Source: CAVYXK01 sp963708245
GTDB lineage: Bacteria; Pseudomonadota; Alphaproteobacteria; Acetobacterales; Acetobacteraceae
Length of the DNA stretch: 64,000 bases
Assembly: GCA_963708245.1 (NCBI GenBank)
Contig: OY970201.1
Coordinates: 4,154,001 to 4,218,000, forward strand
Reading direction: 5' to 3'
The notes under the pieces were generated by a model. That model was not told the origin of the DNA. It was given only the letters and a program-made list of their open reading frames with translations, and searched no databases. Position 1 is the stretch's first letter, and each line of letters starts with the position of its first letter. Shown one piece after another: positions 37,589-45,917 of this stretch. The translations under genes were made by a program, and so were the position numbers.

Positions 37589-37617
37589 AGTTTATGCGTT
37601 AGCATCCATGTTGTCAA
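37589..37617 (-). promoter_or_regulatory. Sigma-70-like promoter of the hypothetical gene
   Basis: On the minus strand TTGACA (37617-37612), a 17-base spacer, then TAAACT (37594-37589). The predicted start falls at or within a few bases of ATG 37581, so the mRNA may be nearly leaderless. The ISNCY-type target duplication begins right beside the -35 box. Confidence 0.5.
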
Positions 37618-37633
37618 GAGTTATGTCGGATAT
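37618..37633. repeat. 16-bp target-site duplication (left copy)
   Basis: GAGTTATGTCGGATAT, repeated exactly at 39145-39160 on the far side of the insertion sequence. Confidence 0.75.
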
Positions 37634-39144
37634 TGTCGGTAGCACACGGTATGTCCGGTTTAGGTAGCGCACGATCTGTCCGGTGATGATGGTTCCTTTT
37701 GGGAGCCCGGATGCGCCGGTCGGAAGCCCTTCAGGGTGTGCGAGTGATCAAGTTCGGGAGCGTGCTGGAGCGGTATGAAGCGAGCGAACTCAACCAGTGC
37801 GAAGCGGCGGAGCTGCTTGGGATCAGCGAGCGGACATTCCGTCGTTGGCAACAGCGCTACGAAGAGTGCGGGGCGGCCGGTCTTCTGGACCGGCGGCTTG
37901 GTCGGGCGTCTGGGAAGCGGGTTCCGGTCGACCGGGAGGAGGAGGTCGAGCGGCTGTATCGTATGCGTTACAGCGGGTTCACGGCGAAGCACTTTCACGA
38001 GCACTTGGTGGGCCGCCACGGTTTCCGCTGGGGCTACACGTGGACCAAGGCGTTCCTGCAATCGAAGGGGCTTCTGGAGCGCGCCGCGGGGCGCGGCGCA
38101 CACCGGCGCAAGCGGCCGCGACGGCCGTTGCCTGGAATGATGCTTCATCAGGATGGGTCGCGCCATGAATGGCTGGCGGGGCGGGAGACGCTGGACCTGA
38201 TAGTGACGATGGACGACGCGACGAACGTGATCTACTCGGGGTTTTTGGTAGCGGAGGAAGGCACGGAATCGACGTTCCAGGCTCTGCTGGAGGTGTTTGG
38301 CGCGCATGGCCTGCCGCTGAGCCTCTATACGGATCGGGGCAGCCACTACTTCGTGACGCCGGAGTCTGGCGGCCCGGTTGACCGGAAGCGGCCGACACAG
38401 GTTGGGCGGGCGCTGGCGCATTTGGGCGTGGAGCACATTGCGGCCTACTCACCGCAGGCCCGTGGTCGTTCGGAGCGGCTGTTTCAGACGTTACAGGATC
38501 GCCTGGTCAAGGAGCTGGCGCTGGCTGGGATCACGACGGTTGCGGAGGCCAACCGGTTCATTCGGGATTGCTACCTGCCGGCGCACAACGCGCAGTTTGC
38601 GGTGAAGGCGGAGCAGGAGGGATCGGCTTTCGTCGCCGTTGCTGGTGTCGATCTGCGGGAAATTCTGTGTATCCAGGAGGAGCGCCAGGTGGACCGCGAC
38701 AACACGGTTTCGTGGCGACGGATGAAGCTGCAGATACCACCGTCGCCGCTGCGTGCTCATTTCGTGAAGGCACGGGTGAAGGTGCGGCAATATCACGACG
38801 GGAGCCACGCGGTGTTCCACGGCCCGCGCTGCCTGGGACGCTATGACGCGCAGGGGGCGCTGCGGATGGCGGCGTTGGACGCGGCGGCATGATCGCGCTT
38901 GGGTCCGGCTCGCCTGTGGATTTGTGGGCAACGGAAGAGCGTTGCCCACAACTCCACAGGCGCATCAGCAAAAGAAGGAAATTGATTTCATGAGTTGAAG
39001 AAGACGCGCCCGTCACCAGCCAACGGCCCGCCTGACCTGCCGCCAGAACGGCCGCCGTTCTGTCCCTGCCTCTTGGGAACGGACCGGAAACAAGCGGACA
39101 ACTGATGTGCTACGTAAACCGGACAACTTAATTAGCTATCGACA
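37634..39144 (+). mobile_element. Insertion sequence (ISNCY/IS1202-like) with 16-bp duplication
   Basis: 1511 bp. Ends are TGTCGGTAGC on the left and the complement of TGTCGATAGC on the right. Inside each end lie two copies of a TAGC...TGTCCGG motif with about 24-base spacing, which look like transposase-binding sites. The outside flanks carry a 16-base exact direct repeat. One transposase gene fills it. Positions 38893-39144 contain only the right end. Confidence 0.8.
37699..38892 (+). CDS. ISNCY-type DDE transposase
   Basis: 397 residues. N-terminal HTH (LNQCEAAELLGISERTFRRW), then an integrase-like core with Asp in LHQDGSRHEW, Asp in YTDRGSHYF and Glu in QARGRSERLFQTL, and a C-terminal beta-rich DNA-binding tail. 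Intact. Several in-frame ATG codons lie in the first 15 residues, so the exact start is unsure. Confidence 0.87.
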   Translation: MGARMRRSEALQGVRVIKFGSVLERYEASELNQCEAAELLGISERTFRRWQQRYEECGAAGLLDRRLGRASGKRVPVDREEEVERLYRMRYSGFTAKHFHEHLVGRHGFRWGYTWTKAFLQSKGLLERAAGRGAHRRKRPRRPLPGMMLHQDGSRHEWLAGRETLDLIVTMDDATNVIYSGFLVAEEGTESTFQALLEVFGAHGLPLSLYTDRGSHYFVTPESGGPVDRKRPTQVGRALAHLGVEHIAAYSPQARGRSERLFQTLQDRLVKELALAGITTVAEANRFIRDCYLPAHNAQFAVKAEQEGSAFVAVAGVDLREILCIQEERQVDRDNTVSWRRMKLQIPPSPLRAHFVKARVKVRQYHDGSHAVFHGPRCLGRYDAQGALRMAALDAAA

Positions 39145-39160
39145 GAGTTATGTCGGATAT
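39145..39160. repeat. 16-bp target-site duplication (right copy)
   Basis: Exact copy of 37618-37633, directly after the right inverted repeat. Confidence 0.75.
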
Positions 39161-39200
39161 CTGGTGCTGAACATCGAACTGGGTGAGGGTTCCACTGTCC

Positions 39201-39258
39201 CGGCACCCTCACCCGCCGCGCTGCGCGCGGCGACCTCTCCCGCAGCGCGGGAGAGGTG
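39201..39258. repeat. Dispersed palindromic repeat, family A (copy 3)
   Basis: CGGCACCCTCACCCGCCGCG, a second GCGCGC hairpin, then CCTCTCCCGCAGCGCGGGAGAGG. Lies between the IS and a gamma-glutamyltransferase remnant. Confidence 0.8.
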
Positions 39259-39293
39259 TTCGCTTCCTGCTCGGTAGCGGTGCCCCGCTGGAC

Positions 39294-39344
39294 GACCACG
39301 CCGAAGGTACCGGCGATCCTCGGGCGCGTGGTAAATGTGGGCAT
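39294..39344 (-). pseudogene. Remnant: first 17 codons of a gamma-glutamyltransferase gene
   Basis: Minus-strand ATG 39344 reads MPTFTTRPRIAGTFGVV, nearly identical to the start of the complete gene at 36356 (MFTTRPEIAGTFGVV). Similarity stops abruptly at 39294 and a dispersed repeat follows. Debris of a second copy. Confidence 0.65.
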
Positions 39345-39448
39345 CTGCGGTTGCGCGGGCCGCATGCTGGCGCCAGAGCCTGTCGGCTCACTCATCGTGG
39401 GGATGTCATGCAATGGAGCAAGCGCGATGGGGCTCGGCCAAAAAGCGA

Positions 39449-39709
39449 TTAGGTCTTAGCCGCAAACAGCAGGCACCAGCCGTTGGGGCTGATCGTCCCT
39501 TGCACGAATTTGCATGCATTCGGCGGCTGGAAGTTGACGCAAACGGCACACATTTGCTGCCCCTTCGGCTTATCCTGATACTGCGCGGTGGCCTGTGTAA
39601 GCTTTGGCTGGGCGCCGGCGCGTGTCACCACCACACTGGCGGCGGTCCCTATTGCGAGCGCAGTGCGCATTAGCGCCACGCGCCGTGAAACGTGCTTGCT
39701 GTCGTTCAT
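39449..39709 (-). CDS. High-potential iron-sulfur protein (HiPIP) with Tat signal
   Basis: 86 residues from ATG 39709. Twin-arginine leader SRRVALMRTALAIGTAASVV ending at a probable AGA cleavage site. The mature part has the HiPIP cysteine spacing: C-A-V-C, then ACKFV, then GWCLLF near the end, binding one [4Fe-4S] cluster. Soluble periplasmic electron carrier. It lies 144 bases downstream of a cytochrome P460 gene on the same strand and may exchange electrons with it. Confidence 0.85.
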   Translation of the reverse strand: MNDSKHVSRRVALMRTALAIGTAASVVVTRAGAQPKLTQATAQYQDKPKGQQMCAVCVNFQPPNACKFVQGTISPNGWCLLFAAKT

Positions 39710-39853
39710 TATCAACTCCGTCTCGCTCAATGGAAGGGGCGTCACTCGCGTCCGCTGACGCGATGAGACGGCGCTGCTCTGTTGCGGATTTGGGGTACCT
39801 GCGGCGGAGCGTCCATGATGTGGTTCCGATTTCGACGGGGTCGAGGCGCCTCT

Positions 39854-40420
39854 TCACCTGTGCCCGTACTCCGTGAAAACGTAATCTCTTGTCTTCACGA
39901 TCGTGTGGCACGCGAACCCGCACTTGGCGTCGTTCCCCTGCGGCGGGGTGTCAGCCGAGGTGCCGGGCTTGAACGTATCGGACGCAGCATCATAATCGAA
40001 CACGCCCCATCCCCACCCGCCGCTGTCCGCGAATCTCTTGCTGTCCTTCACCATGAAATCAACGTCATGCTGGGTACCTGGCACCGTTGGCTGACCGGGG
40101 TACGTCTCTTGTTTTTTCGGGATCCAATGAATTTTCGCCATCTTGGCGCCGTCGGGGAAAGGCTTGCCGTTGCCGGGAATGCCGGCCCGGTAGGCCTCGA
40201 TCATCACCGGATTACCGAGGATCGCAGCGATCTTGCCTTGGTTCTCACTGATCGCGATTACAGACCAGCCTTCGTATCCCCTGAACTCGGAGAAAGCGAG
40301 CCCGTTCGGCACTTGCAGAGTGTACTTGTCCTGCGCGGAAATGGCCCTGCCCCCCAAGGCAGCGAGCATTACGACAGGGATCACGATCGCTGGTGCAAAC
40401 ATGCGCTTGTGAGGTCGCAT
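39854..40420 (-). CDS. Exported cytochrome P460-family protein
   Basis: 188 residues with a Sec signal peptide (residues 1 to about 29, ending GRAISA). The mature domain has LAFSEFRGYEGWSVIAISE, DGAKMAKIHW and the C-terminal heme segment KCGFACHTIVKTRDYVFTEYG. The heme motif is C-x3-C-H rather than C-x2-C-H. Relatives oxidise hydroxylamine or bind NO, but many are uncharacterised. RBS GGAGG is visible before the start. Confidence 0.85.
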   Translation of the reverse strand: MRPHKRMFAPAIVIPVVMLAALGGRAISAQDKYTLQVPNGLAFSEFRGYEGWSVIAISENQGKIAAILGNPVMIEAYRAGIPGNGKPFPDGAKMAKIHWIPKKQETYPGQPTVPGTQHDVDFMVKDSKRFADSGGWGWGVFDYDAASDTFKPGTSADTPPQGNDAKCGFACHTIVKTRDYVFTEYGHR

Positions 40421-40654
40421 TGAAGTTTCCTCCTAAACCGTGCGTTTTCAGAGCGGCCGGCTTTCTCGGATGCGCGGTTCAACGGCTCGTCGCTACGGCG
40501 ATTGGCCTGCGGCGTCAAGTCGAACGTTCTCGACGTGATGGGTTAGCTCGGTACTAGTTTCTGCCGGTGTCTAGGTCGCCGTTAACCCGCTGCGGCGCAA
40601 GTCACGATGCATACTGGATGCGGTCCGCCACGCGTGAGCGGACTGGAGTTGGAC

Positions 40655-41518
40655 TCAACGCCAGCCGCGGCGTGAGAAAAACCCATCGACCTCCCGGGCC
40701 GCGCGGTCTGGATCTTCGCGGTGCGGGAAATGGCCGACACCGGGAAAGGACGCGAGGTCAAGATCGGCAAAGCTCTCTTTCAGCCGATCGGTCCAGGAAT
40801 AGGGGAAGAGTGGGTCGTGTTCTGGCCAGCGCACGCAAGTTGGCGTCGTAATCGGCGGAAGCGTGGGCGTCTCGCCCTTCATCATTGCGATGCGTCCAGC
40901 GTGTGACGCTTTGTAATGGGCGAAGCCACCCTCGAGATTGCCAGGTTTCAGGAAGTTGTCGGCATAGGCGTCGAGAACGTCGTCATGCGCGTCCTTCCGA
41001 TGCGCCCAGTGTCGCAGGAAATGACCGATATAGGCTCGGCAGGTCTCACGCGTCGCCCCAACAAGCGCCGGTGCCATCTCCATCTGGTGGAGGGACTGGT
41101 ACCAGATCTCGTTCAGCCGGTCGGGCATGCCCATGCGAGACCCAATACCCGGATAGAGGAAATCGAAGAAGAAAAGCCCGACGAGGCGCTGAGGAGCCTT
41201 GCGCGCCAGCGGCTGCATAACGGCGCCACCGACATCATGACCCACGACCCCGATCCGGTGGATGCCAAGCGCATCGAGGAGCGCCAGCATGTCGGCCGCA
41301 TGGTCGCCCGGACCGAAAGGACCCGAGGGCTTGTCGCTGTCGCCGAAACCGCGGAGATCAGGCGCGACGAGGGTATAGCGATCGGCGAGGCGCTGCATCA
41401 AGGGTTCCCACGCGAACCAGAATTCCGGCCAACCATGGAGGAGGACTAGCGCCGGACCGCTGCCGGCACGCGCTACATGAAAGGATGCGCCATTGGCCTC
41501 GACGGTCAAATGCTCCAC
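40655..41518 (-). CDS. Alpha/beta hydrolase, epoxide-hydrolase-like
   Basis: 287 residues. HGWPEFWFAWEPLMQRLA near residue 28, LRGFGDSDKP, nucleophile Asp in VGHDVGGAV near residue 95, acid in RWPEHDPLF and His in VGHFPHREDP. The His-Gly-x-Pro oxyanion motif plus Asp nucleophile indicates epoxide hydrolase or dehalogenase chemistry. Monocistronic. The stretch 40421-40654 upstream of its end holds no gene I can support. Confidence 0.85.
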   Translation of the reverse strand: MEHLTVEANGASFHVARAGSGPALVLLHGWPEFWFAWEPLMQRLADRYTLVAPDLRGFGDSDKPSGPFGPGDHAADMLALLDALGIHRIGVVGHDVGGAVMQPLARKAPQRLVGLFFFDFLYPGIGSRMGMPDRLNEIWYQSLHQMEMAPALVGATRETCRAYIGHFLRHWAHRKDAHDDVLDAYADNFLKPGNLEGGFAHYKASHAGRIAMMKGETPTLPPITTPTCVRWPEHDPLFPYSWTDRLKESFADLDLASFPGVGHFPHREDPDRAAREVDGFFSRRGWR

Positions 41519-41553
41519 GGTCTATCTCCTTTCCGGTCAGGCCGAATCTCGTG

Positions 41554-41820
41554 CGCCCGCTTCAACATAATCGGGGTTGGCAGGGTGAGCTGTTTGGGGT
41601 TGGTGGGCAAGCGCGTGGGGCTGTGGCGGCACCGCGCGAATTGCGGGAGAGCTTTGACCGGAATGCGTACCGTCTGGTGTATGTCGTGAATCTTCGGAAG
41701 GCGCTTTATGTGCTGCACGCCTTCATGAAGAAATCAAAATCCGGGGTCGGCCTGCCGAAACCGGATGCCGCGTTGATCGAGACGCGCCTGCGGCGCGCGC
41801 GGGAAACGGACGCGGAGTGA
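41554..41820 (+). pseudogene. Truncated HigB-type (DUF891/Gp49-like) toxin
   Basis: The C-terminal half is clear: RELRESFDRNAYRLVYVV, then ALYVLHAFMKKSKSG and LPKPDAALIETRLRRARE, typical of phage-derived Gp49-like RelE-superfamily toxins. The N-terminal 35-40 residues expected before this do not match; the frame upstream reads as unrelated sequence. So the toxin gene is 5'-truncated or rearranged. It sits 4 bases before its antitoxin gene. Confidence 0.6.
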
Positions 41821-41824
41821 TGAC

Positions 41825-42160
41825 ATGAGCGAAATTCCTGTCGAAAAGGGCCGCGGCAATGTGTTTGTCGATATCGGCTTTTCTCCGGCCGTAGCAGCAG
41901 CGCTGACCGTCAAGAGCGATTTGATCATCGCGATCAAGGATGTCGTGCGCCAGCGGAAGTTGACGCAGCAGGAGGCCGCGCGCCTTTGCGGCACAGATCA
42001 ACCGACACTCTCCAAGGTGTTCCGCGGCCGCATGGAGAGCGTGACGATCGACAAACTCACACATTGGCTAAATGCCCTAGGGCGGGATGTCGAGATCGTC
42101 GTGAAGCCGACCCCACGCTCACGACGCCGGGGGCATGTGCGTGTTGTCGAGGCAGCCTGA
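41825..42160 (+). CDS. HigA-type XRE antitoxin
   Basis: 111 residues. Helix-turn-helix LTQQEAARLCGTDQPTLSKV at about residues 46-65, preceded by the VFVDIGFSPAVAAAL lead typical of the DUF891-associated antitoxin. Binds its toxin and its own promoter in known pairs. Intact although its toxin is truncated. Confidence 0.85.
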   Translation: MSEIPVEKGRGNVFVDIGFSPAVAAALTVKSDLIIAIKDVVRQRKLTQQEAARLCGTDQPTLSKVFRGRMESVTIDKLTHWLNALGRDVEIVVKPTPRSRRRGHVRVVEAA

Positions 42161-42256
42161 AGGACATAGGTTGCCGTCACTCGACCGTTTTACTCTCGGG
42201 TTGATTTGCGCGGGTGTCCGGCCTTGGCGCCATCGAGGGCGCCATATAGGGCAAAC

Positions 42257-42559
42257 TCAGAATCCTATGAGCAGAACATCCAGTGCGCGGGTGACCCGGT
42301 CGTGATGTGCGGTCAATGACGCAACTGCGCGCTTCAGTTCGCGCCGGGAAATGCTTGCAATCGCCTGAGCCACTAAAATATGGCGCGCGCCCAGGATCTC
42401 GAAAATCGGATTGAGCTCACTGATCGGCTTAGGCGCCGATCCCTCAGGCAGCAGCGGCACCACCACCCGGGTGGAAAGATGGGACAGAAGATCAGCCTGA
42501 ACGTCGAGGATGTAGCCCTCGCCCTTGCCGGGCATCCGGTGTACGTCAAGACGTGCCAT
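42257..42559 (-). CDS. ccdB: CcdB-family toxin
   Basis: 100 residues, normal length for CcdB, which poisons DNA gyrase. ARLDVHRMPGKGEGYILDVQ at the start, RVVVPLLP in the middle and the C-terminal VTRALDVLLIGF ending in the Gly-Phe pair that contacts gyrase in F-plasmid CcdB (Trp-Gly-Ile there). Its start overlaps the ccdA stop by one base. Confidence 0.87.
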   Translation of the reverse strand: MARLDVHRMPGKGEGYILDVQADLLSHLSTRVVVPLLPEGSAPKPISELNPIFEILGARHILVAQAIASISRRELKRAVASLTAHHDRVTRALDVLLIGF

Positions 42560-42801
42560 CAGAATTGCCGGTACGCCGCAAGCGGGATTCCGTGCTCGGC
42601 GACATAGTCATTCCAAGCCTCCATGGCCTGGTGGTTCTCCTCAAGCCAACGTTGACGACGTGCTTCCGTGACGGCGGCAACGAGGCCGCGTTCGCAGGCT
42701 TGGGAGAGGTTGATTCCCAAGTCCCTGGCTTCCCGGAGCAGCGTCTCCGGCAGAGTCACATTCGTGGCGCGCCGGAGCCGGTCGCGGGCTGCATGGGACA
42801 T
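42559..42801 (-). CDS. ccdA: CcdA-family antitoxin
   Basis: 80 residues. N-terminal ribbon-helix-helix (RATNVTLPETLLREARDLGI) binds the operator; the C-terminal helix with WLEENHQAMEAWNDYVAEHG is the toxin-neutralising part. Upstream of ccdB in the same unit, as usual. Confidence 0.88.
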   Translation of the reverse strand: MSHAARDRLRRATNVTLPETLLREARDLGINLSQACERGLVAAVTEARRQRWLEENHQAMEAWNDYVAEHGIPLAAYRQF

Positions 42802-42920
42802 GGCGGCACCTTCTGGAACGATGTGCGCGGAGTATGCGCGTCTCGAATGCGCATAGCAAGGCGCTTGTCGTCGATCCTGGGCGCAGTCAGCCTAGGGTGG
42901 CTGATTTTGCCGCGGCTTCC

Positions 42921-42979
42921 CAAAGTTCGGGTTCGGCCTGCCGAAGCCGGATGCCGAGCTGACCGAGACGCGCTTGTGG
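42921..42979 (+). pseudogene. Remnant of a second HigB-type toxin 3' end
   Basis: One plus frame reads KFGFGLPKPDAELTETRL, very close to the end of the toxin at 41.8 kb. The DNA matches at about 38 of 45 positions. Nothing else of the gene is left; the SBP gene begins 60 bases on. Confidence 0.55.
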
Positions 42980-43039
42980 CCACGAGGCAAAGAGATCAAC
43001 GGACGTTGTAATACCCATTACTGCACGAAGGGAGGGACC

Positions 43040-44341
43040 ATGACGGACGGTATGAGTTCGCCAAGCAAGTGGCAGATTGGGCGTGTGATGCGCAGATTGG
43101 GGCGAAGAAAGTTTGTACGCGGCGCGGCGGCGGCGGCATTGAGCCTGCCGGCCGCATTTGGCGTACCGGCGATCGGTCGTGCGACGGACACGAAGACCAT
43201 CACCATAGGAATGGATTTCGCGTTGACCGGGGCCGAGGCCGAGGAAGCTACGGTCGAACTCGACGGCGCACAGTTGGCAGTAGAAGAGGCGAACGCGAAG
43301 CACACCGTGGCGGGGTACGAGCTCCGTACGATCGTGCTCAATGACGCGACGGCGACTGCCGGCGGATACGACCCGGCGCAATCTGCAACCAATGCAAGGA
43401 AGTTTGCAGAAAATTCTTCTGTTGTTGCGGTTGTCGGGCCGATCGACAGCGGATCGGCGAAGGCCATGCTGCCAATTCTTTCGGAGGCCGGCCTTCCCAT
43501 GGTCGCCGGAAGTACAACGAGTCCAGATCTAACCAACCCGAAGTTCGCCGGCCAGACGAGACAGAATGGCGTGACCCTGGTGTTCTTTCGCACGTGTGGG
43601 AATGAGGCGTTTGTCGAGCCGGGCATGGTGAACTTCTTCTACGGGAAGCATAACGTTCGGAGCGCATATATCCTCGATGATGGCGGCGCGGGCGGGATGG
43701 GCATCGCGGATGCCTTCCAGGCGGCCGCGGGTAAAAAGGGCATCAAAGTCCTCGGTCGCGACACGCTCAATGCCAAGGAATCCGACTATGCGCCGGTGCT
43801 GACGAAAATTAAGGGACTTAGGCCGGACCTGCTCGAATACGGCGGGATTACGTTAGCCGGTGTGAAGTTGGCGAAGCAGGCTTACGATATTCTTCCGAAC
43901 ACAATGCTGAGGGCCGACGCAAGCGGCATCTATGAAGGGGACTTCCTGCAAGGGGCGGGTTTCCCGGCCGCGGAGGGCTGGTACGCGACCTCGGCCGCGC
44001 CGCATATTTTCGACAGTCCGGCTGGACAGGCGTGGCAGCTACGATATGTCCAGCGATGGCACAAGCAACCCAGCGACTACGCACTCACGACCTACGATGC
44101 GGGGGTCGTAGTGGTCGACGCGATCGCGCGAGTCGAAAAAAGCGGTCAGCCCATGAACCGAGCGAACGTCAGGGCCGCGATCCAGGCCACGAACATACAA
44201 ACGCTACAGGGTCCTATTTCGTTTGACAAAAACGGCGACCTGCAGCACCCGGTCATCAGTATCTTTCAGGTGACCCACGATACCAAGTATTCGGACACCG
44301 ACCTGAGCCAATTCAAGTATGTTGGGACGACGATCCCGTAG
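43040..44341 (+). CDS. Branched-chain amino acid-type ABC substrate-binding protein (Tat-exported)
   Basis: 433 residues from ATG 43040, preceded by AAGGGAGGG. A twin-arginine leader (RRLGRRKFVRGAAAAALSL) is followed by a family 1 periplasmic-binding fold: ITIGMDFALTGAEAEE, VVAVVGPIDSGSAKAMLPIL and GGAGGMGIADAF. No permease or ATPase gene is nearby, so it is an orphan that must use a transporter encoded elsewhere or act as a sensor. It separates the toxin-antitoxin cluster from the nuclease/HEPN genes. Confidence 0.82.
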   Translation: MTDGMSSPSKWQIGRVMRRLGRRKFVRGAAAAALSLPAAFGVPAIGRATDTKTITIGMDFALTGAEAEEATVELDGAQLAVEEANAKHTVAGYELRTIVLNDATATAGGYDPAQSATNARKFAENSSVVAVVGPIDSGSAKAMLPILSEAGLPMVAGSTTSPDLTNPKFAGQTRQNGVTLVFFRTCGNEAFVEPGMVNFFYGKHNVRSAYILDDGGAGGMGIADAFQAAAGKKGIKVLGRDTLNAKESDYAPVLTKIKGLRPDLLEYGGITLAGVKLAKQAYDILPNTMLRADASGIYEGDFLQGAGFPAAEGWYATSAAPHIFDSPAGQAWQLRYVQRWHKQPSDYALTTYDAGVVVVDAIARVEKSGQPMNRANVRAAIQATNIQTLQGPISFDKNGDLQHPVISIFQVTHDTKYSDTDLSQFKYVGTTIP

Positions 44342-44425
44342 ACATGTGCAGTCCAGCGGCGTGAAGGAGTGACCATGGGATGAGAGGTGCGAGTCCTGCC
44401 AGGCTCTCGCCGGCGGGTGCCGGAG

Positions 44426-44462
44426 TGCCCACCCGAACCGCCGGCGTCGACCCGAAGCGGAC
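44426..44462. repeat. 37-bp direct repeat bracketing the nuclease gene (left)
   Basis: Begins TGCCCACCCGAACC and ends AGCGGAC. Matches 45808-45844 at 32 of 37 positions in the same orientation. Confidence 0.6.
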
Positions 44463-44514
44463 GTAGTCCGCCCCTAATCCCCCAGTGGGTCTTGCTCCTG
44501 AGTGCTTCCACCGC

Positions 44515-45648
44515 TCAAACCGACTGAGCGGTTTCCGCGTCCTCTGAATATTCAGCGTCCAAAATGGGCGGCTCGTGAGTAAAGGTCCGACCAGGAATTT
44601 CCTCCCGAATAGATTTTTGGAATGCATCAAACTGTGAGGCCGTCTCGAGGAATATGCGCAGCGCTCGCCCACCCGCAACCGGGTCGATGCGTGTGTTAGC
44701 GCCCAAGCGATCACGCCAGAATTGTGCATCGCCATCAAATCTACCACGCTGCCACACATAAGCGTGTTGGGTTCGTGCGGACATCCAAAACCAATTCTTG
44801 CCGCCAACATTGAACGACAGGATCCGGCGCGACAAACGGTTTGGCCAATTCTCCGCAAGTCGGTCTTTATAAAAGCTAGCTACGGCCGGATTCTTTATTG
44901 CGGCCAATGCAGTATCCCAATTCGCCCAGCGCGCCGGTCTCGGCTCGCCATGTCCCTTCCTAATTCGAGCCGTCTCCGCGAGCTCTGGTGGCGGGTAGAC
45001 ACAAGCGAACGATAAGTATTCAGCCCCGGCGTCCTCGGCGAGTTCCATCTGCCAACATGCTATATCGACTGCGTGTTTCTCGGCGAGCCACTTCGCCGTA
45101 GCAAGTACTTGGTAGTGGTACTGCTCTGCGATCAACAGGATACGCTGGCGTTCGTTCAAAGTGGAAATGTCATCCTCCAGAAACTCCTCAATTTCCTCCT
45201 CCGCATCGCTTTCTGAGCACTTTTTAAAGTTGGATCGTTGCGAGACAACGGTCTTCGTCTCCCACTCGGAAACCATTGCCGCGTATGAAAGCGCCTGCAA
45301 AAGATGGAGCTTATCGAGCCCACGTTTCAATTCGACCACAACTATCGCACCTTGCTTGTCCATCGCGAGAACGTCAATGCGATCGTCCACTATGTCCGTC
45401 GGAACTAGTTCCTCGCCCAAAAGCAGGAGCTCCTCGCCAATCTCGGCACAAAATGGGCCAGGTGTGTTGATTATCATGCGTTGAAGATCTGAGCGCTCGA
45501 GAACGCCGGCCAATTTCAGCGGCTTTGGCCCGAGGCGCCGCAGCGCTCGTTGCGTGCGATCAATTCTCAGCACGACCTTACCTCCCCACCATACATGCGA
45601 GTCCGCGGGTTTGGACGCAACCGGAAAGGATTGCATCTCCGCTCGCAA
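44515..45648 (-). CDS. PD-(D/E)XK nuclease-domain protein (NucS/DUF91-like)
   Basis: 377 residues. The N-terminal third holds a restriction-endonuclease-like core: Asp92 in DDRIDVLAMDKQGAIVVV and E-L-K at 106-108, the D-x(n)-E-x-K catalytic pattern, after an acidic EEILLLGEE-like region as in NucS. The remaining about 250 residues have a charged linker (DAEEEIEEFLEDD) and a C-terminal domain with GGKNWFWMSARTQHAYV and QFWRDRLGANTRI that resembles DUF4268. Probably a DNA-targeting defence or repair nuclease. It is monocistronic, bounded by 37-bp direct repeats, and lies between TA genes and two HEPN-like genes. Confidence 0.72.
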   Translation of the reverse strand: MRAEMQSFPVASKPADSHVWWGGKVVLRIDRTQRALRRLGPKPLKLAGVLERSDLQRMIINTPGPFCAEIGEELLLLGEELVPTDIVDDRIDVLAMDKQGAIVVVELKRGLDKLHLLQALSYAAMVSEWETKTVVSQRSNFKKCSESDAEEEIEEFLEDDISTLNERQRILLIAEQYHYQVLATAKWLAEKHAVDIACWQMELAEDAGAEYLSFACVYPPPELAETARIRKGHGEPRPARWANWDTALAAIKNPAVASFYKDRLAENWPNRLSRRILSFNVGGKNWFWMSARTQHAYVWQRGRFDGDAQFWRDRLGANTRIDPVAGGRALRIFLETASQFDAFQKSIREEIPGRTFTHEPPILDAEYSEDAETAQSV

Positions 45649-45807
45649 ACGTCACCTTCTGTGCGCCATTATTCCGCGGCTGGACAGCTTCTTGCAACCA
45701 CTGGTTTGCTAACCCACTCATACGGGTGCTCTGTGGCACGCTGATTCGCGCGCAGGTGGGTTAGCAAAACGTCCCGCGTCCCGCCCCAAGCGGGCGGTGA
45801 GGCGGGC

Positions 45808-45844
45808 TGCCCACCCGAACCACCGGTGTCGACCTATAGCGGAC
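45808..45844. repeat. 37-bp direct repeat bracketing the nuclease gene (right)
   Basis: Second copy, about 160 bases upstream of the nuclease start and 74 bases before the next gene. A short G/C hairpin (CGCCCCAAGCGGGCG) precedes it. No gene is supported in 45649-45917. Confidence 0.6.
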
Positions 45845-45917
45845 CCAGGCCAGTTGATGTAGCGGCCAGATCTGGCCGATCCTGGGCATTGCAGCTAAGC
45901 GACGCGGAATCTCTTTT

